Translations under genes and position numbers: made by a program
Shown: positions 1 to 5,895 of the stretch, piece after piece
Layout of the letters: the number at the start of each line of letters is the position of its first letter
How positions within the stretch are numbered: position 1 is the stretch's first letter
The notes under the pieces: model-generated
Told to the model about the DNA's origin: nothing
The model's input: the letters and a program-made list of their open reading frames with translations, nothing else
Databases searched by the model: none
Source of the DNA: Deltaproteobacteria bacterium
Lineage (GTDB): Bacteria > UBA10199 > DSSB01
DNA: 6,121 nt
Reading direction: 5' to 3'
Assembly: GCA_021414045.1 (NCBI GenBank)
Contig: JAIOPF010000317.1
Location: 1-6,121 of the forward strand

Positions 1-1369
1 GCATCTCGCCGAAGTCGTTGACGTCGACGATATGCGGGTTGCCGATGGCGGTCACGGCCTTCGCTTCATTTAGGAAGCGCTCCGTCGCCTCTTCGTCCGA
101 GGCCATTTTTTCATGCAAGACCTTGATCGCGACTTTTTTGCCGAGAATCTCGTGGGTCGCCAGGTAGACCTTGCCGCCGCCGCCTTTGCCGAGCACCGCC
201 TCGATTTTGTAGCGGCCGTTGAGGACGCGTCCGACATAGGGATCTCCGTAGAGGGAAGGGTCCACCACGATGCTGGGCAAAGACACCGGAGCCAGGCTGT
301 CGCCCTTTTTCCCTCCGCCATCCTCGTTTGAATTCGAGCTCATCATCAGCCAAGGGTTGGGCGGGGATTTACCTGCCAGGACCGGACGGCGCATCGCCAC
401 GGCGAATTCGTCGAGAATCGGCCGTGAAAAATGGGCGCGGAGGTCCAGGCCTCTTTGCAAGCGGGAGTAGCCTTCGCCCGCCAGGCCATGGCCCAAACGG
501 GTCCCCACGCCGAGGCTTACGAGCGAGGCGAAGGAATCCATGAAGAGGGTGGTGCCATCGACTTTGGGTCTCAATCCGAGATGTTCTTCCAGGCGATGCG
601 CCGTCAACAAGCCGAGCAGCCCGGAGACCTGGGAAGCGAAAAAACCCGGGGCTCCGGGAGCGGTTCCGGCAGGGGTGAGGAAACGAACGCCCCCTTGGCC
701 CAAGGATCCGAAGAGCCGCAGGGCTCCCAAGGAAAGCGCCGACCTTGCCAAATCCGCGGAAAAGGATGCTCCGGGACCGGGTGAAAGCGCCCGTCCCAGT
801 CCCGCGAAGGCGGTGGCCTCGGCGGCATATCCCAAGGTTCCCGCGGCGAGACGGGCGCCGAATCCCAGGGGAGCCGCTCCGGAGAGACGTCCCAGGGCTA
901 GCGTGCCCACGAAGCGTCCGGCGAGGCTGGCTCCCATCATCGGTGCGATAATGCGCCAGTCGGTGGCGTCCTTGCAAAAGCGGCCGAGCAGGTATTCCGC
1001 CCTCATCCCAAAATGTCCGCCGGTCCAGGTGGATTTCTCCGCTTCCGCCTTGCTTCGCACCCATGCGGGCGAATCCGTCGCGGTCAATCGTACGAATATC
1101 CATTGGGCGATTTCCTCGCCTTCGCCGGTCTTCAGGTTTTGGGCGATTTGCAGGAGGCCTTGAAAAAGCAATCCTTCGTCGCTTTCGTTTTTGAGATCTT
1201 GGATGCCGGCCAGGATCCCAGGCGAAGGGGATTTGCCGGCCAAAAATTTTTGTTGCAGGAGTTCTTGGAGAATTTTTTGGCCCGCGGAGACGGGCGTCGA
1301 GGGCGACGTTTTTTCTGGTCTGCCGCGAACAAAAGCGCCCGGTGCCAGGTTTAAGGTAGATGGAGACAC
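1..1369 (-). CDS. Ser/Thr protein kinase with long uncharacterised N-terminal module (3' end beyond window)
   Basis: One uninterrupted minus-strand frame of 456 codons runs off the left edge. The GTG start is chosen because AGGAAGG (1374-1380) lies 4 nt upstream and no in-frame ATG is nearby. The kinase N-lobe begins near Y387. It shows the glycine loop GKGGGGKV (394-401, fitting GxGxxGxV), the ATP-binding lysine in VAIK (K416) and the alpha-C glutamate E435 in FLNEAKAV. The HRD and DFG motifs lie outside the window, so activity cannot be judged. Residues 28-97 look like paired amphipathic helices. Residues 138-325 are rich in Ala, Gly and Leu, with a charged patch HRLEEHLGLRP at 258-268. A Gly/Ser/Lys linker (about 340-360) joins this to the kinase. 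Hanks kinases usually carry the catalytic domain at the N-terminus, so this order is unusual. The role of the N-terminal part is unknown; it could be a sensor, membrane-associated or scaffold module. A separate kinase start at M342/M343 is possible but lacks a good ribosome site and ignores 341 open, protein-like codons. Confidence 0.9.
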   Translation of the reverse strand, partial: MSPSTLNLAPGAFVRGRPEKTSPSTPVSAGQKILQELLQQKFLAGKSPSPGILAGIQDLKNESDEGLLFQGLLQIAQNLKTGEGEEIAQWIFVRLTATDSPAWVRSKAEAEKSTWTGGHFGMRAEYLLGRFCKDATDWRIIAPMMGASLAGRFVGTLALGRLSGAAPLGFGARLAAGTLGYAAEATAFAGLGRALSPGPGASFSADLARSALSLGALRLFGSLGQGGVRFLTPAGTAPGAPGFFASQVSGLLGLLTAHRLEEHLGLRPKVDGTTLFMDSFASLVSLGVGTRLGHGLAGEGYSRLQRGLDLRAHFSRPILDEFAVAMRRPVLAGKSPPNPWLMMSSNSNEDGGGKKGDSLAPVSLPSIVVDPSLYGDPYVGRVLNGRYKIEAVLGKGGGGKVYLATHEILGKKVAIKVLHEKMASDEEATERFLNEAKAVTAIGNPHIVDVNDFGEM

Positions 1370-1373
1370 TTTA

Positions 1374-1380
1374 CCTTCCT
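1374..1380 (-). promoter_or_regulatory. Ribosome binding site fixing the GTG start of the kinase gene
   Basis: On the minus strand AGGAAGG is followed by TAAA and then GTG at 1369-1367. This purine-rich site is the main reason for choosing GTG as start. The spacer of 4 nt from the last G is slightly short but acceptable. Confidence 0.65.
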
Positions 1381-1418
1381 TGGTTGATGGGCGGGATGTG
1401 ATTTTGGGCGTATACGCG

Positions 1419-1435
1419 CGCGAAGACACTTCGCG
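1419..1435. repeat. Perfect 7-bp inverted repeat in the kinase leader
   Basis: CGCGAAG, a 3-nt spacer, then CTTCGCG. It lies 50 bp upstream of the kinase GTG, inside the 158-bp gap after the oxidoreductase gene. No T-run follows on either strand, so it is not a standard terminator. It could be an operator, an mRNA leader hairpin or chance in GC-rich DNA. I found no convincing sigma-70 promoter in this gap. Confidence 0.4.
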
Positions 1436-1458
1436 ACGCAAGAAGATCCGTCAAATGA

Positions 1459-1476
1459 GCCCCCCCCATTTGGGGC
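1459..1476 (-). terminator. Weak GC hairpin after the oxidoreductase gene
   Basis: On the minus strand GCCCC (1476-1472) can pair with GGGGC (1463-1459) around an 8-nt loop. CCCC/GGGG pairings with a 4-nt loop compete with this, because the region holds an eight-base C run at 1460-1467 on the plus strand. The sequence that follows has only three Ts, so termination would be weak. The site lies about 50 bp past the oxidoreductase stop, where the operon could end. Confidence 0.2.
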
Positions 1477-1527
1477 CTTATCGTCGCGGGGTGGGGGAGG
1501 TTGTCTAATAATAATGAGGGGCTGCGC

Positions 1528-2541
1528 TCAGGCCGTCAGCAAGACTTTGCCGAAGTTTTGGTGTTCGTGCAGGTAGGCGTGGGCTTGGGCGGCCTGTTCC
1601 ATGGGGAAAGTCTTGTCGACCAAGGGGCGGAAAGTCCTGGCGGCCACGAGGTCTAAAATTTCCGCCAATGAACTTTGCAGCAGGGCCTGGCGGTCCCAAA
1701 GGTGGCCCAGATTAAAGCCCAGGACCCCGCGATTTTGATTCATCAAGGGGATGGCCTTGAAGGAAGGCATTTTCCATAGTCCCTTCGCCACGGCCCATAG
1801 CTTGCGATTTTTTCCGGAACTCAGGGTCGAGGCCCCGAACATCATGAGTTTTCCGAGCGGTGCCAAGCAGCGGAAGCTTTTGCGGTAGGATTCGCCTCCC
1901 ACCGCGTCGAGGACGATATCGACGCCTCGCTTGTCGGTGAGCCTGAGGATTTCGGCCTCGAAATCCTGGGTGTGGTAGTCGATGCAGTGGCGGACACCGA
2001 GTTCCTTCAAGCGCGCATGCTTCGAGGCGCTGGCGGTGCCGTAGACTTCGGCTTCCTTCCACCGGCAAATCTGCAAAGCCGCTTGTCCGACTCCCCCGGC
2101 TGCCGCATGGATCAATACCTTATCGCCCTTTTTGACGTTGCCTTGATGGATCAGCATGAGCCATGCGGTCAGGTAATTCACCGGGATGGCCGCCGCGGAT
2201 TCGAAGGAAAGTTCTTTCGGCAGACGGAAGGCCATGGCGGCCGGGACCACGACGGTATCGCTGTAGCCGCCGAAGCGGGTGATGGAACCCACACGGTCCC
2301 CGGATTGGAAGCCGGTTCCGGCTTCCGCTTGATCCACGATGCCGGCGACTTCGTAACCAACAACAGCGGGAAGTTTCGGCGCGTCGGGGTAAAGTCCTTG
2401 TCGTGCCAAGAGGTCGGCGAAATTAATGCCGCTGGCCTTCACTCGAATCCGTAGTTCGCCGGGTTTGGCGATGGGATCCGGCGCTTCGCGCATTTGCAGG
2501 ACTTCGGGTCCTCCGACTTTGCTGATCCAAACTTGCTTCAT
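1528..2541 (-). CDS. Zinc-independent MDR-family NADPH oxidoreductase (quinone oxidoreductase / VAT-1-like)
   Basis: A complete 337-residue protein, normal length for the medium-chain dehydrogenase/reductase superfamily. The N-terminal GroES-like catalytic domain includes NFADLLARQGLY (40-51) and GYEVAGIV (62-69). The usual zinc-ligand GHE is GYE here, and no structural cysteine cluster is present, so the enzyme should be zinc-independent like quinone oxidoreductases. The Rossmann nucleotide site is AAAGGVGQAALQ (146-157). The segment after the second strand has no acidic residue and carries K174, which favours NADPH over NADH. The C-terminus FGKVLL is typical of the family. The predicted reaction is reduction of quinones or other enone-like carbonyl substrates in the cytosol; the true substrate cannot be read from sequence. 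The ATG overlaps the helicase TGA by 4 bp, so the two are probably one transcript and translationally coupled. VAT-1-like proteins are the closest subgroup by general appearance. Confidence 0.93.
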   Translation of the reverse strand: MKQVWISKVGGPEVLQMREAPDPIAKPGELRIRVKASGINFADLLARQGLYPDAPKLPAVVGYEVAGIVDQAEAGTGFQSGDRVGSITRFGGYSDTVVVPAAMAFRLPKELSFESAAAIPVNYLTAWLMLIHQGNVKKGDKVLIHAAAGGVGQAALQICRWKEAEVYGTASASKHARLKELGVRHCIDYHTQDFEAEILRLTDKRGVDIVLDAVGGESYRKSFRCLAPLGKLMMFGASTLSSGKNRKLWAVAKGLWKMPSFKAIPLMNQNRGVLGFNLGHLWDRQALLQSSLAEILDLVAARTFRPLVDKTFPMEQAAQAHAYLHEHQNFGKVLLTA

Positions 2542-3794
2542 GTCGGTGATTGGACCTCATTTTGCCGCGCGATGGAACGATAAAATTCGGTGACCTGGGG
2601 ATCGACGCGAATCGAGCTTTCTTCCCAACCCACCAAGGTCAAACCGTCGCCGCTTCGCAAACGGCTGAGGGCCACGTAGGCCTGGCCGGGTTCCCATAAA
2701 TGCCTAAGGTCGCAGACCATTCGGTCGAGGGTGGCGCCTTGCGCCTTATGGATGGTGGTCGCGTAAGCCAGCATGACGGGAAAGTTGGTCGCCGAGGCGG
2801 TGATTTCACCCTCCGCATTGAGCAGGGAAAAGGCCGAAGGCCGGATTTCAACGACGGTCTTGTTCTTCAGTTCGATCACCAGGCATTCCTCTTCGATCGA
2901 TTGGATGATGCCCGTGGAACCGTTGACGTAGCGCAGTCCCGGGTCGTTGACCCGGATCATCACCAAGGCGGATTTTTTCAATTGGAGGAGTTCGGGAATG
3001 GGGGCCTGCTTTTTGAGCGACGCGATGCCATGTAGGCTGCCCCAATATTCGGTTTGGAATTCCCGCATCGGCGATTCGATTTCGGAGAGACGTTGAAAAT
3101 TCAATTGGTCGGCCCGGCTGCGATGCGGGAAGAGGTGGGTGGATTTGCTCTCGTCGATATCCTCGTCGACTCTCCGGTCGAGGTAATTCCGCACCTCGTC
3201 GTTGACTTGGCCTTCGCGTATCCAATTGAGCACGCGCAAGTAGGCTTCGTCTTCCGAACGCTGGATGCTCTTCAGCATCACGGGCGAGAATTGGGAGCGT
3301 TCCCAGGCCGGATCCAAAAACGCCCATTCTTTTTTTCGGCTGTGCGGGTTCACCGGAGGAAGTTGGGCGAAATCCCCGACGGCGATCACCCGGGCGCCCC
3401 CCCAAGGGCGCGGGTCGTCGCGGGCTTGCCGACAGATGGTTTCGGCGACGTTGAGGGTGGGGCCCGAGATCATCGAGACCTCGTCCAAGACAAAACCCTC
3501 CATCGTGCGCAGGCGCTTGATCAGGCGCCGGTCGGCCATGGCCTTGGCGATGGTGGGAATGGGGCCGCCCTCGAGGATTCCCAATCCGAAAAAACTGTGG
3601 AAGGTGCGGCCCCCGACCAAGACGGCGGCGGCGCCGGTGCTTGCGACGACGGGAAAGCTTTTTCGGTCGCGATGCCGGAGGAAGTGCCGCGTCAGAAAAC
3701 TCTTGCCGCTGCCCGCGTGGCCCGTGAGGAAAATGTTGTCCCGGCCCGTTTCGAGCAGCTTGTCGGCTTGTTCTTGGCAATGGCTTAAGAGCAT
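2538..3794 (-). CDS. PIF1-family superfamily 1B DNA helicase
   Basis: A 418-residue ATPase with the motifs of 5'-3' SF1B helicases of the PIF1/RecD-like group. They are: Walker A GHAGSGKS (25-32), motif Ia STGAAA (52-57), Walker B LDEVSM (103-108), motif III GDFAQLPP (140-147), a late motif TIHKAQGATLD (347-357) and motif VI YVALSR (373-378). Known PIF1 enzymes unwind DNA, including G-quadruplexes and R-loops, and assist replication and recombination. The length is similar to compact bacterial PIF1 proteins, and no extra domain is fused. I chose the ATG at 3794. The next in-frame ATG, at 3866, would run into the divergent carrier gene and add a poorly conserved-looking tail. AGGGAG lies 13 nt upstream of the chosen ATG, with purine-rich sequence between. 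The stop overlaps the ATG of the downstream oxidoreductase. Confidence 0.94.
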   Translation of the reverse strand: MLLSHCQEQADKLLETGRDNIFLTGHAGSGKSFLTRHFLRHRDRKSFPVVASTGAAAVLVGGRTFHSFFGLGILEGGPIPTIAKAMADRRLIKRLRTMEGFVLDEVSMISGPTLNVAETICRQARDDPRPWGGARVIAVGDFAQLPPVNPHSRKKEWAFLDPAWERSQFSPVMLKSIQRSEDEAYLRVLNWIREGQVNDEVRNYLDRRVDEDIDESKSTHLFPHRSRADQLNFQRLSEIESPMREFQTEYWGSLHGIASLKKQAPIPELLQLKKSALVMIRVNDPGLRYVNGSTGIIQSIEEECLVIELKNKTVVEIRPSAFSLLNAEGEITASATNFPVMLAYATTIHKAQGATLDRMVCDLRHLWEPGQAYVALSRLRSGDGLTLVGWEESSIRVDPQVTEFYRSIARQNEVQSPT

Positions 3795-3805
3795 TTTCTT
3801 TTCAT
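3785..3805 (-). other. Possible six-residue upstream ORF overlapping the helicase start
   Basis: On the minus strand an ATG at 3805 just after AGGGAG opens a short frame (MKRKCS, then TAA) in a different register. It spans the helicase ATG at 3794. It sits closer to the purine-rich site than the helicase start does and could lower or couple helicase translation. A frame this short arises easily by chance. Confidence 0.2.
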
Positions 3806-3827
3806 TGCTCCCTGAAATAGCTAAAAT
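3799..3827 (+). promoter_or_regulatory. Candidate sigma-70 promoter for the BASS carrier
   Basis: TTTTCA (3799-3804) is followed after 17 bp by TAAAAT (3822-3827), matching 4/6 and 5/6 of the consensus hexamers. Transcription would start near 3834, leaving a short leader before the ATG at 3851. It lies in the AT-rich 56-bp divergent spacer. No equally good minus-strand promoter for the helicase was found there. Confidence 0.4.
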
Positions 3828-3850
3828 TCGCGAAAGGCCCCACAAAGCCC

Positions 3851-4741
3851 ATGATGCAACTACCACTTCACGTGACGATTCTCAGCTATCTCTTCATCTT
3901 TTTTTTCATGTTTTCGATAGGCTTGAGAAATCCCTTTTCCGAGGCCCTGCCCGGAAAGAAGGGCTTAGGCTGGGTGTCCCGCGCCTTAGTCGCCAATGTC
4001 CTTCTGGTCCCGCTGGCTGGGTTGTTGCTCCGCCGCTGGTGGGCCCTACCGCCTGACGCAGGCGTCGGGTTCATGCTCATCGCGGTCACGCCCGGCGGCC
4101 TGTTCGGCCTGCACTACGCCCATTTGGCCAAGGGGGACATCGCCTATGCGCTAAAATTGAGCGTGGTCTTGGCCTTGGCGGCGATCGTGCTAGTCCCGAT
4201 GAATATTTACGTTTTCTTGCCTACCACGGCTTCCTCCAAAATTCTCGATTTTCGGATCCTGTGGGAGCTATTCGTTTTCGCCATGATGCCCTATCTTTTG
4301 GGGCAGTCGGTGGTGCGTTATTGGGCCTCGGGGGCTCGCATTCTAAAAAAAATCCTATTCGTTCTGGTACCCTTATTGTTCGTCGCGCATCATTTCTCGG
4401 CGTCCCAACTTAGTTCCATGTCCATCGCTTCCGTCGGTGCCGAGGTGAAGTGGGCCTTGGTTGCCTTAATCCTCGTTTCCTGGGGTTTTGGCGTGGTTTT
4501 AGGTGGGCCCGATCTAGCCCATTGCAAGGTTCTCGCCATCGACACCTCGATGCGGAACGTGGCCGTCTGCTGGCTGATCGCTAGGAAGAGCTTCGCCGAT
4601 GCCAACGTTTACTATACGATTCTTGCTTTCAGCGGTATTTCGGTTTCGATGAACCTGGTCTTCGCCCTCGGGGTTCGTTTTATTCGTGGTTGCCCTCTCC
4701 TGGGGCCGAGACTACAATTGGAAAAAAGGAGGTCCGTTTGA
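3851..4741 (+). CDS. Bile acid:sodium symporter (BASS/SBF) family transporter
   Basis: A 296-residue integral membrane protein with about nine hydrophobic segments: roughly 8-25, 43-60, 70-90, 101-124, 137-155, 167-181, 200-218, 232-245 and 253-277. The family signature areas are MFSIGLR (20-26), TPGGLFGL (80-87) followed by HLAKGDIAYALKLS, and DTSMRNVAVC (231-240) at the second crossover. Family members move organic anions such as bile acids, pantoate, pyruvate or other carboxylates, usually with sodium. The substrate here is not readable. In well-studied bile-acid transporters the second crossover carries a Glu and a Gln-Asn pair that bind sodium. Here the equivalent stretch has Asp and Arg-Asn, as in some other BASS subgroups, so ion coupling may differ. 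The double ATG start follows AAAGG (3833-3837) at a long spacing; the ATG at 3854 is also possible. The stop overlaps the next gene. Confidence 0.92.
   Translation: MMQLPLHVTILSYLFIFFFMFSIGLRNPFSEALPGKKGLGWVSRALVANVLLVPLAGLLLRRWWALPPDAGVGFMLIAVTPGGLFGLHYAHLAKGDIAYALKLSVVLALAAIVLVPMNIYVFLPTTASSKILDFRILWELFVFAMMPYLLGQSVVRYWASGARILKKILFVLVPLLFVAHHFSASQLSSMSIASVGAEVKWALVALILVSWGFGVVLGGPDLAHCKVLAIDTSMRNVAVCWLIARKSFADANVYYTILAFSGISVSMNLVFALGVRFIRGCPLLGPRLQLEKRRSV
4727..4732 (+). promoter_or_regulatory. Strong Shine-Dalgarno selecting a TTG start
   Basis: AGGAGG lies inside the end of the carrier gene, 5 nt before TTG at 4738. This near-perfect site decides the start of the small secreted protein, because the nearest in-frame ATG upstream (4690) has no such site and would spoil the signal peptide. 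Confidence 0.8.
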
Positions 4742-5022
4742 AGCGTCTCTTTTTCACAATTTTTCTGCTTTACCCCGCAATGGCCTTGGCTCAATTGCCC
4801 CCGGGGCAAATGAGCGGCCGATGTTCAAGTATTTACGGCCCGATATATAGCAACAAGGCTTATACCGCTTCTGGGAGCTGTCAAAATGGGAATTCCGTTA
4901 ATTGTTGGACCGACCCCATGGATGGCAGCCCGGATTATTACTGCCAGACCAGTGGAGATAAGCAACAGGATCCGGACCCCTCCGTGGCGGCAGATAAAGT
5001 CTGCGGATGCATCGATAGTTAA
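4738..5022 (+). CDS. Small secreted six-cysteine protein, TTG start, coupled to the carrier gene
   Basis: A 94-residue protein that I do not recognise. The N-terminus MKRLFFTIFLLYPAMALA is a clear Sec signal peptide, with likely cleavage after ALA at residue 18. The mature part has about 76 residues, is rich in Ser, Asn, Gly, Tyr and Asp, and carries six cysteines (29, 48, 56, 69, 89, 91). The even number and the exported location suggest up to three disulfides. The last two form a CGC motif close to the C-terminus. There is no lipobox and no second membrane helix, so it should be periplasmic or released. TTG is chosen from the strong AGGAGG site and the signal peptide it creates. The TTG overlaps the carrier's TGA (TTGA), implying translational coupling. 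It might bind a ligand for the carrier or simply share its transcript; neither can be shown here. Confidence 0.85.
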   Translation: MKRLFFTIFLLYPAMALAQLPPGQMSGRCSSIYGPIYSNKAYTASGSCQNGNSVNCWTDPMDGSPDYYCQTSGDKQQDPDPSVAADKVCGCIDS

Positions 5023-5035
5023 AGTCCCAAACACC

Positions 5036-5066
5036 AGGGATTCCCTTAGGGACAAATCGGGTACCC
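5036..5066. repeat. Alternating AGGGA/TCCCT repeats plus GGGTACCC palindrome
   Basis: AGGGA (5036-5040), TCCCT (5042-5046) and AGGGA (5048-5052) alternate with one-base spacers, so the middle copy can pair with either neighbour. The 8-bp palindrome GGGTACCC follows at 5059-5066. The cluster fills the 75-bp gap between the secreted protein and the lipoprotein. No T-run follows, so it is not a clear terminator; it may be a protein-binding site or chance. Confidence 0.3.
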
Positions 5067-5097
5067 TTGACCGCTCCTAAGCCTTTATGGTTCCAGG

Positions 5098-5682
5098 ATG
5101 CGAAAGTCAGCGGCTATTCTCATTATCTTTCATTTACTCGCCCTTTCCGCCGGTTGCGTGAGCGTTCCGAAGAAATCGGTGGTGATGACCAAAATCCAGG
5201 GCTTGGATTTGACGGCCGAACAATTGCGCCTTCAGGTGGCCGATTTCGTCGTCGTTTTCGGAGGAATGGTCGAGCGGGGAGCCGACGAGATCATCGAGAA
5301 CTCCGATTCTCCCAAGGCCAAGGAAAATGCCTTGCTCTGGAAGGCCAACGCGATTCCCGTCTGCCAGATGGCCGCGTTCCAATTCGATCCCATGGTGGGA
5401 CTGCTCGATCTATGGGCTTTTTCCAGCCAAATGACCGAATTTTTCGAGAATGGGAAGGGCGCTCACCTTCGCCGCTCCACCAGCATGTCCTTGGCGGCGC
5501 TGGACAAGGATAAGGGGCTCTCTGAGGTTTTGGGTGGCATGGATGAGCGAATGACCGACATGGCCACGCGCATGAATATCATGATGCGGCAGATGCCCAA
5601 GAACGGGCTTGATCGATACCGTCCCTGTCCTTCAGCAAGCGTGCATCCTCGCCCTCACGGCGACCTTGGGCGACTAGGGTAA
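5098..5682 (+). CDS. Putative lipoprotein of unknown function, C-terminus possibly frameshifted or truncated
   Basis: A 194-codon frame. The N-terminus has a positively charged start (MRK), a hydrophobic core and a lipobox LSAGC with the lipidated cysteine at position 20. It should therefore be processed by signal peptidase II and membrane-anchored, with Val at +2. Residues 35-165 are soluble and mostly helical, including VFGGMVERGADEI (53-65), ENALLWKANAI (76-86) and DPMVGLLDLWAF (97-108). I know no function for this family. From about residue 168 onward the composition turns to Arg, Pro and His (DRYRPCPSASVHPRP), unlike the preceding helices, while other frames there read more like protein. 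That suggests an indel or a decayed tail near 5600-5620. The ATG has no well-placed ribosome site (AGG directly abuts it), but the signal peptide supports this start. Confidence 0.8.
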   Translation: MRKSAAILIIFHLLALSAGCVSVPKKSVVMTKIQGLDLTAEQLRLQVADFVVVFGGMVERGADEIIENSDSPKAKENALLWKANAIPVCQMAAFQFDPMVGLLDLWAFSSQMTEFFENGKGAHLRRSTSMSLAALDKDKGLSEVLGGMDERMTDMATRMNIMMRQMPKNGLDRYRPCPSASVHPRPHGDLGRLG

Positions 5683-5694
5683 ACATGCCTAGAC

Positions 5695-5717
5695 AAAGAA
5701 CAGCTTCGTGTTTCTTT
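5695..5717 (+). terminator. Possible hairpin after the lipoprotein gene
   Basis: AAAGAA (5695-5700) can pair with TTCTTT (5712-5717), with an extra CA/TG pairing inside the loop across a bulged T. It begins 13 nt after the stop. The stem is AT-rich and no separate T-run follows, so it is at best a weak terminator or a 3' end stabiliser. Confidence 0.2.
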
Positions 5718-5751
5718 CGAGACTCAAAGCCGAGAGATGTCCTCTAGAAAT

Positions 5752-5777
5752 AAAGCCTTGAAGACGGCGCTTTTTTT
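5752..5777 (+). terminator. Candidate intrinsic terminator
   Basis: AAAGC (5752-5756) can pair with GCTTT (5769-5773), with a further GCC/GGC pairing possible, and the stem runs into seven consecutive Ts (5771-5777). It lies 70 bp past the lipoprotein stop and before the AT-rich stretch leading to the next gene. That is a sensible place to end the carrier-lipoprotein transcript. The stem is short, so confidence is limited. Confidence 0.35.
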
Positions 5778-5883
5778 AACGTCGCGCTTATAACCAATTG
5801 AATTTATTAAGTAAAATTCTTTGAGCGCATCGCCGCCATCCTTCCATTCCGAAACGATCCCCAAAAATCGCCGATAAGTACTT

Positions 5884-5889
5884 GGGGAG
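5884..5889 (+). promoter_or_regulatory. Shine-Dalgarno for the right-edge gene
   Basis: GGGGAG is followed by 6 nt and then ATG at 5896. The site favours 5896 over the ATG at 5891, which lies in another frame only one base after the purine stretch. The AT-rich DNA upstream (5787-5820) holds TAAAAT at 5812-5817, a possible -10 box, but no good -35 at the right distance. Confidence 0.55.
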
Positions 5890-5895
5890 CATGGT

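Noticed and set aside
369..1103. Long minus-strand open frame beginning MDIRTIDRDGF
   Set aside because: It is very rich in Arg, Gly and Pro and lies within the kinase gene in another register; the kinase frame has the protein-like composition and continues into recognisable kinase motifs.
540..1163. Plus-strand open frame of about 207 codons
   Set aside because: It is antisense to the kinase N-terminal module, Arg/Pro/Ala-rich, and has no recognisable motif or ribosome site; a GC-rich shadow.
1449..1454. TTGACG as a -35 box for the kinase gene
   Set aside because: No -10-like hexamer lies 16-18 bp downstream; the nearest TATACG is about twice that distance away.
2848..3788. Long open frames on both strands over the helicase
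   Set aside because: They overlap the helicase, whose motifs are unmistakable; the alternatives are Arg/Pro/His-rich or lack any motif.
3795..3866. Longer helicase start at ATG 3866
   Set aside because: It would overlap the divergent carrier gene's coding sequence and add 24 residues that precede the normal start of PIF1-like proteins.
5067..5072. TTGACC as a -35 box for the lipoprotein gene
   Set aside because: A -10 at normal spacing would fall at the start codon and does not match the consensus.
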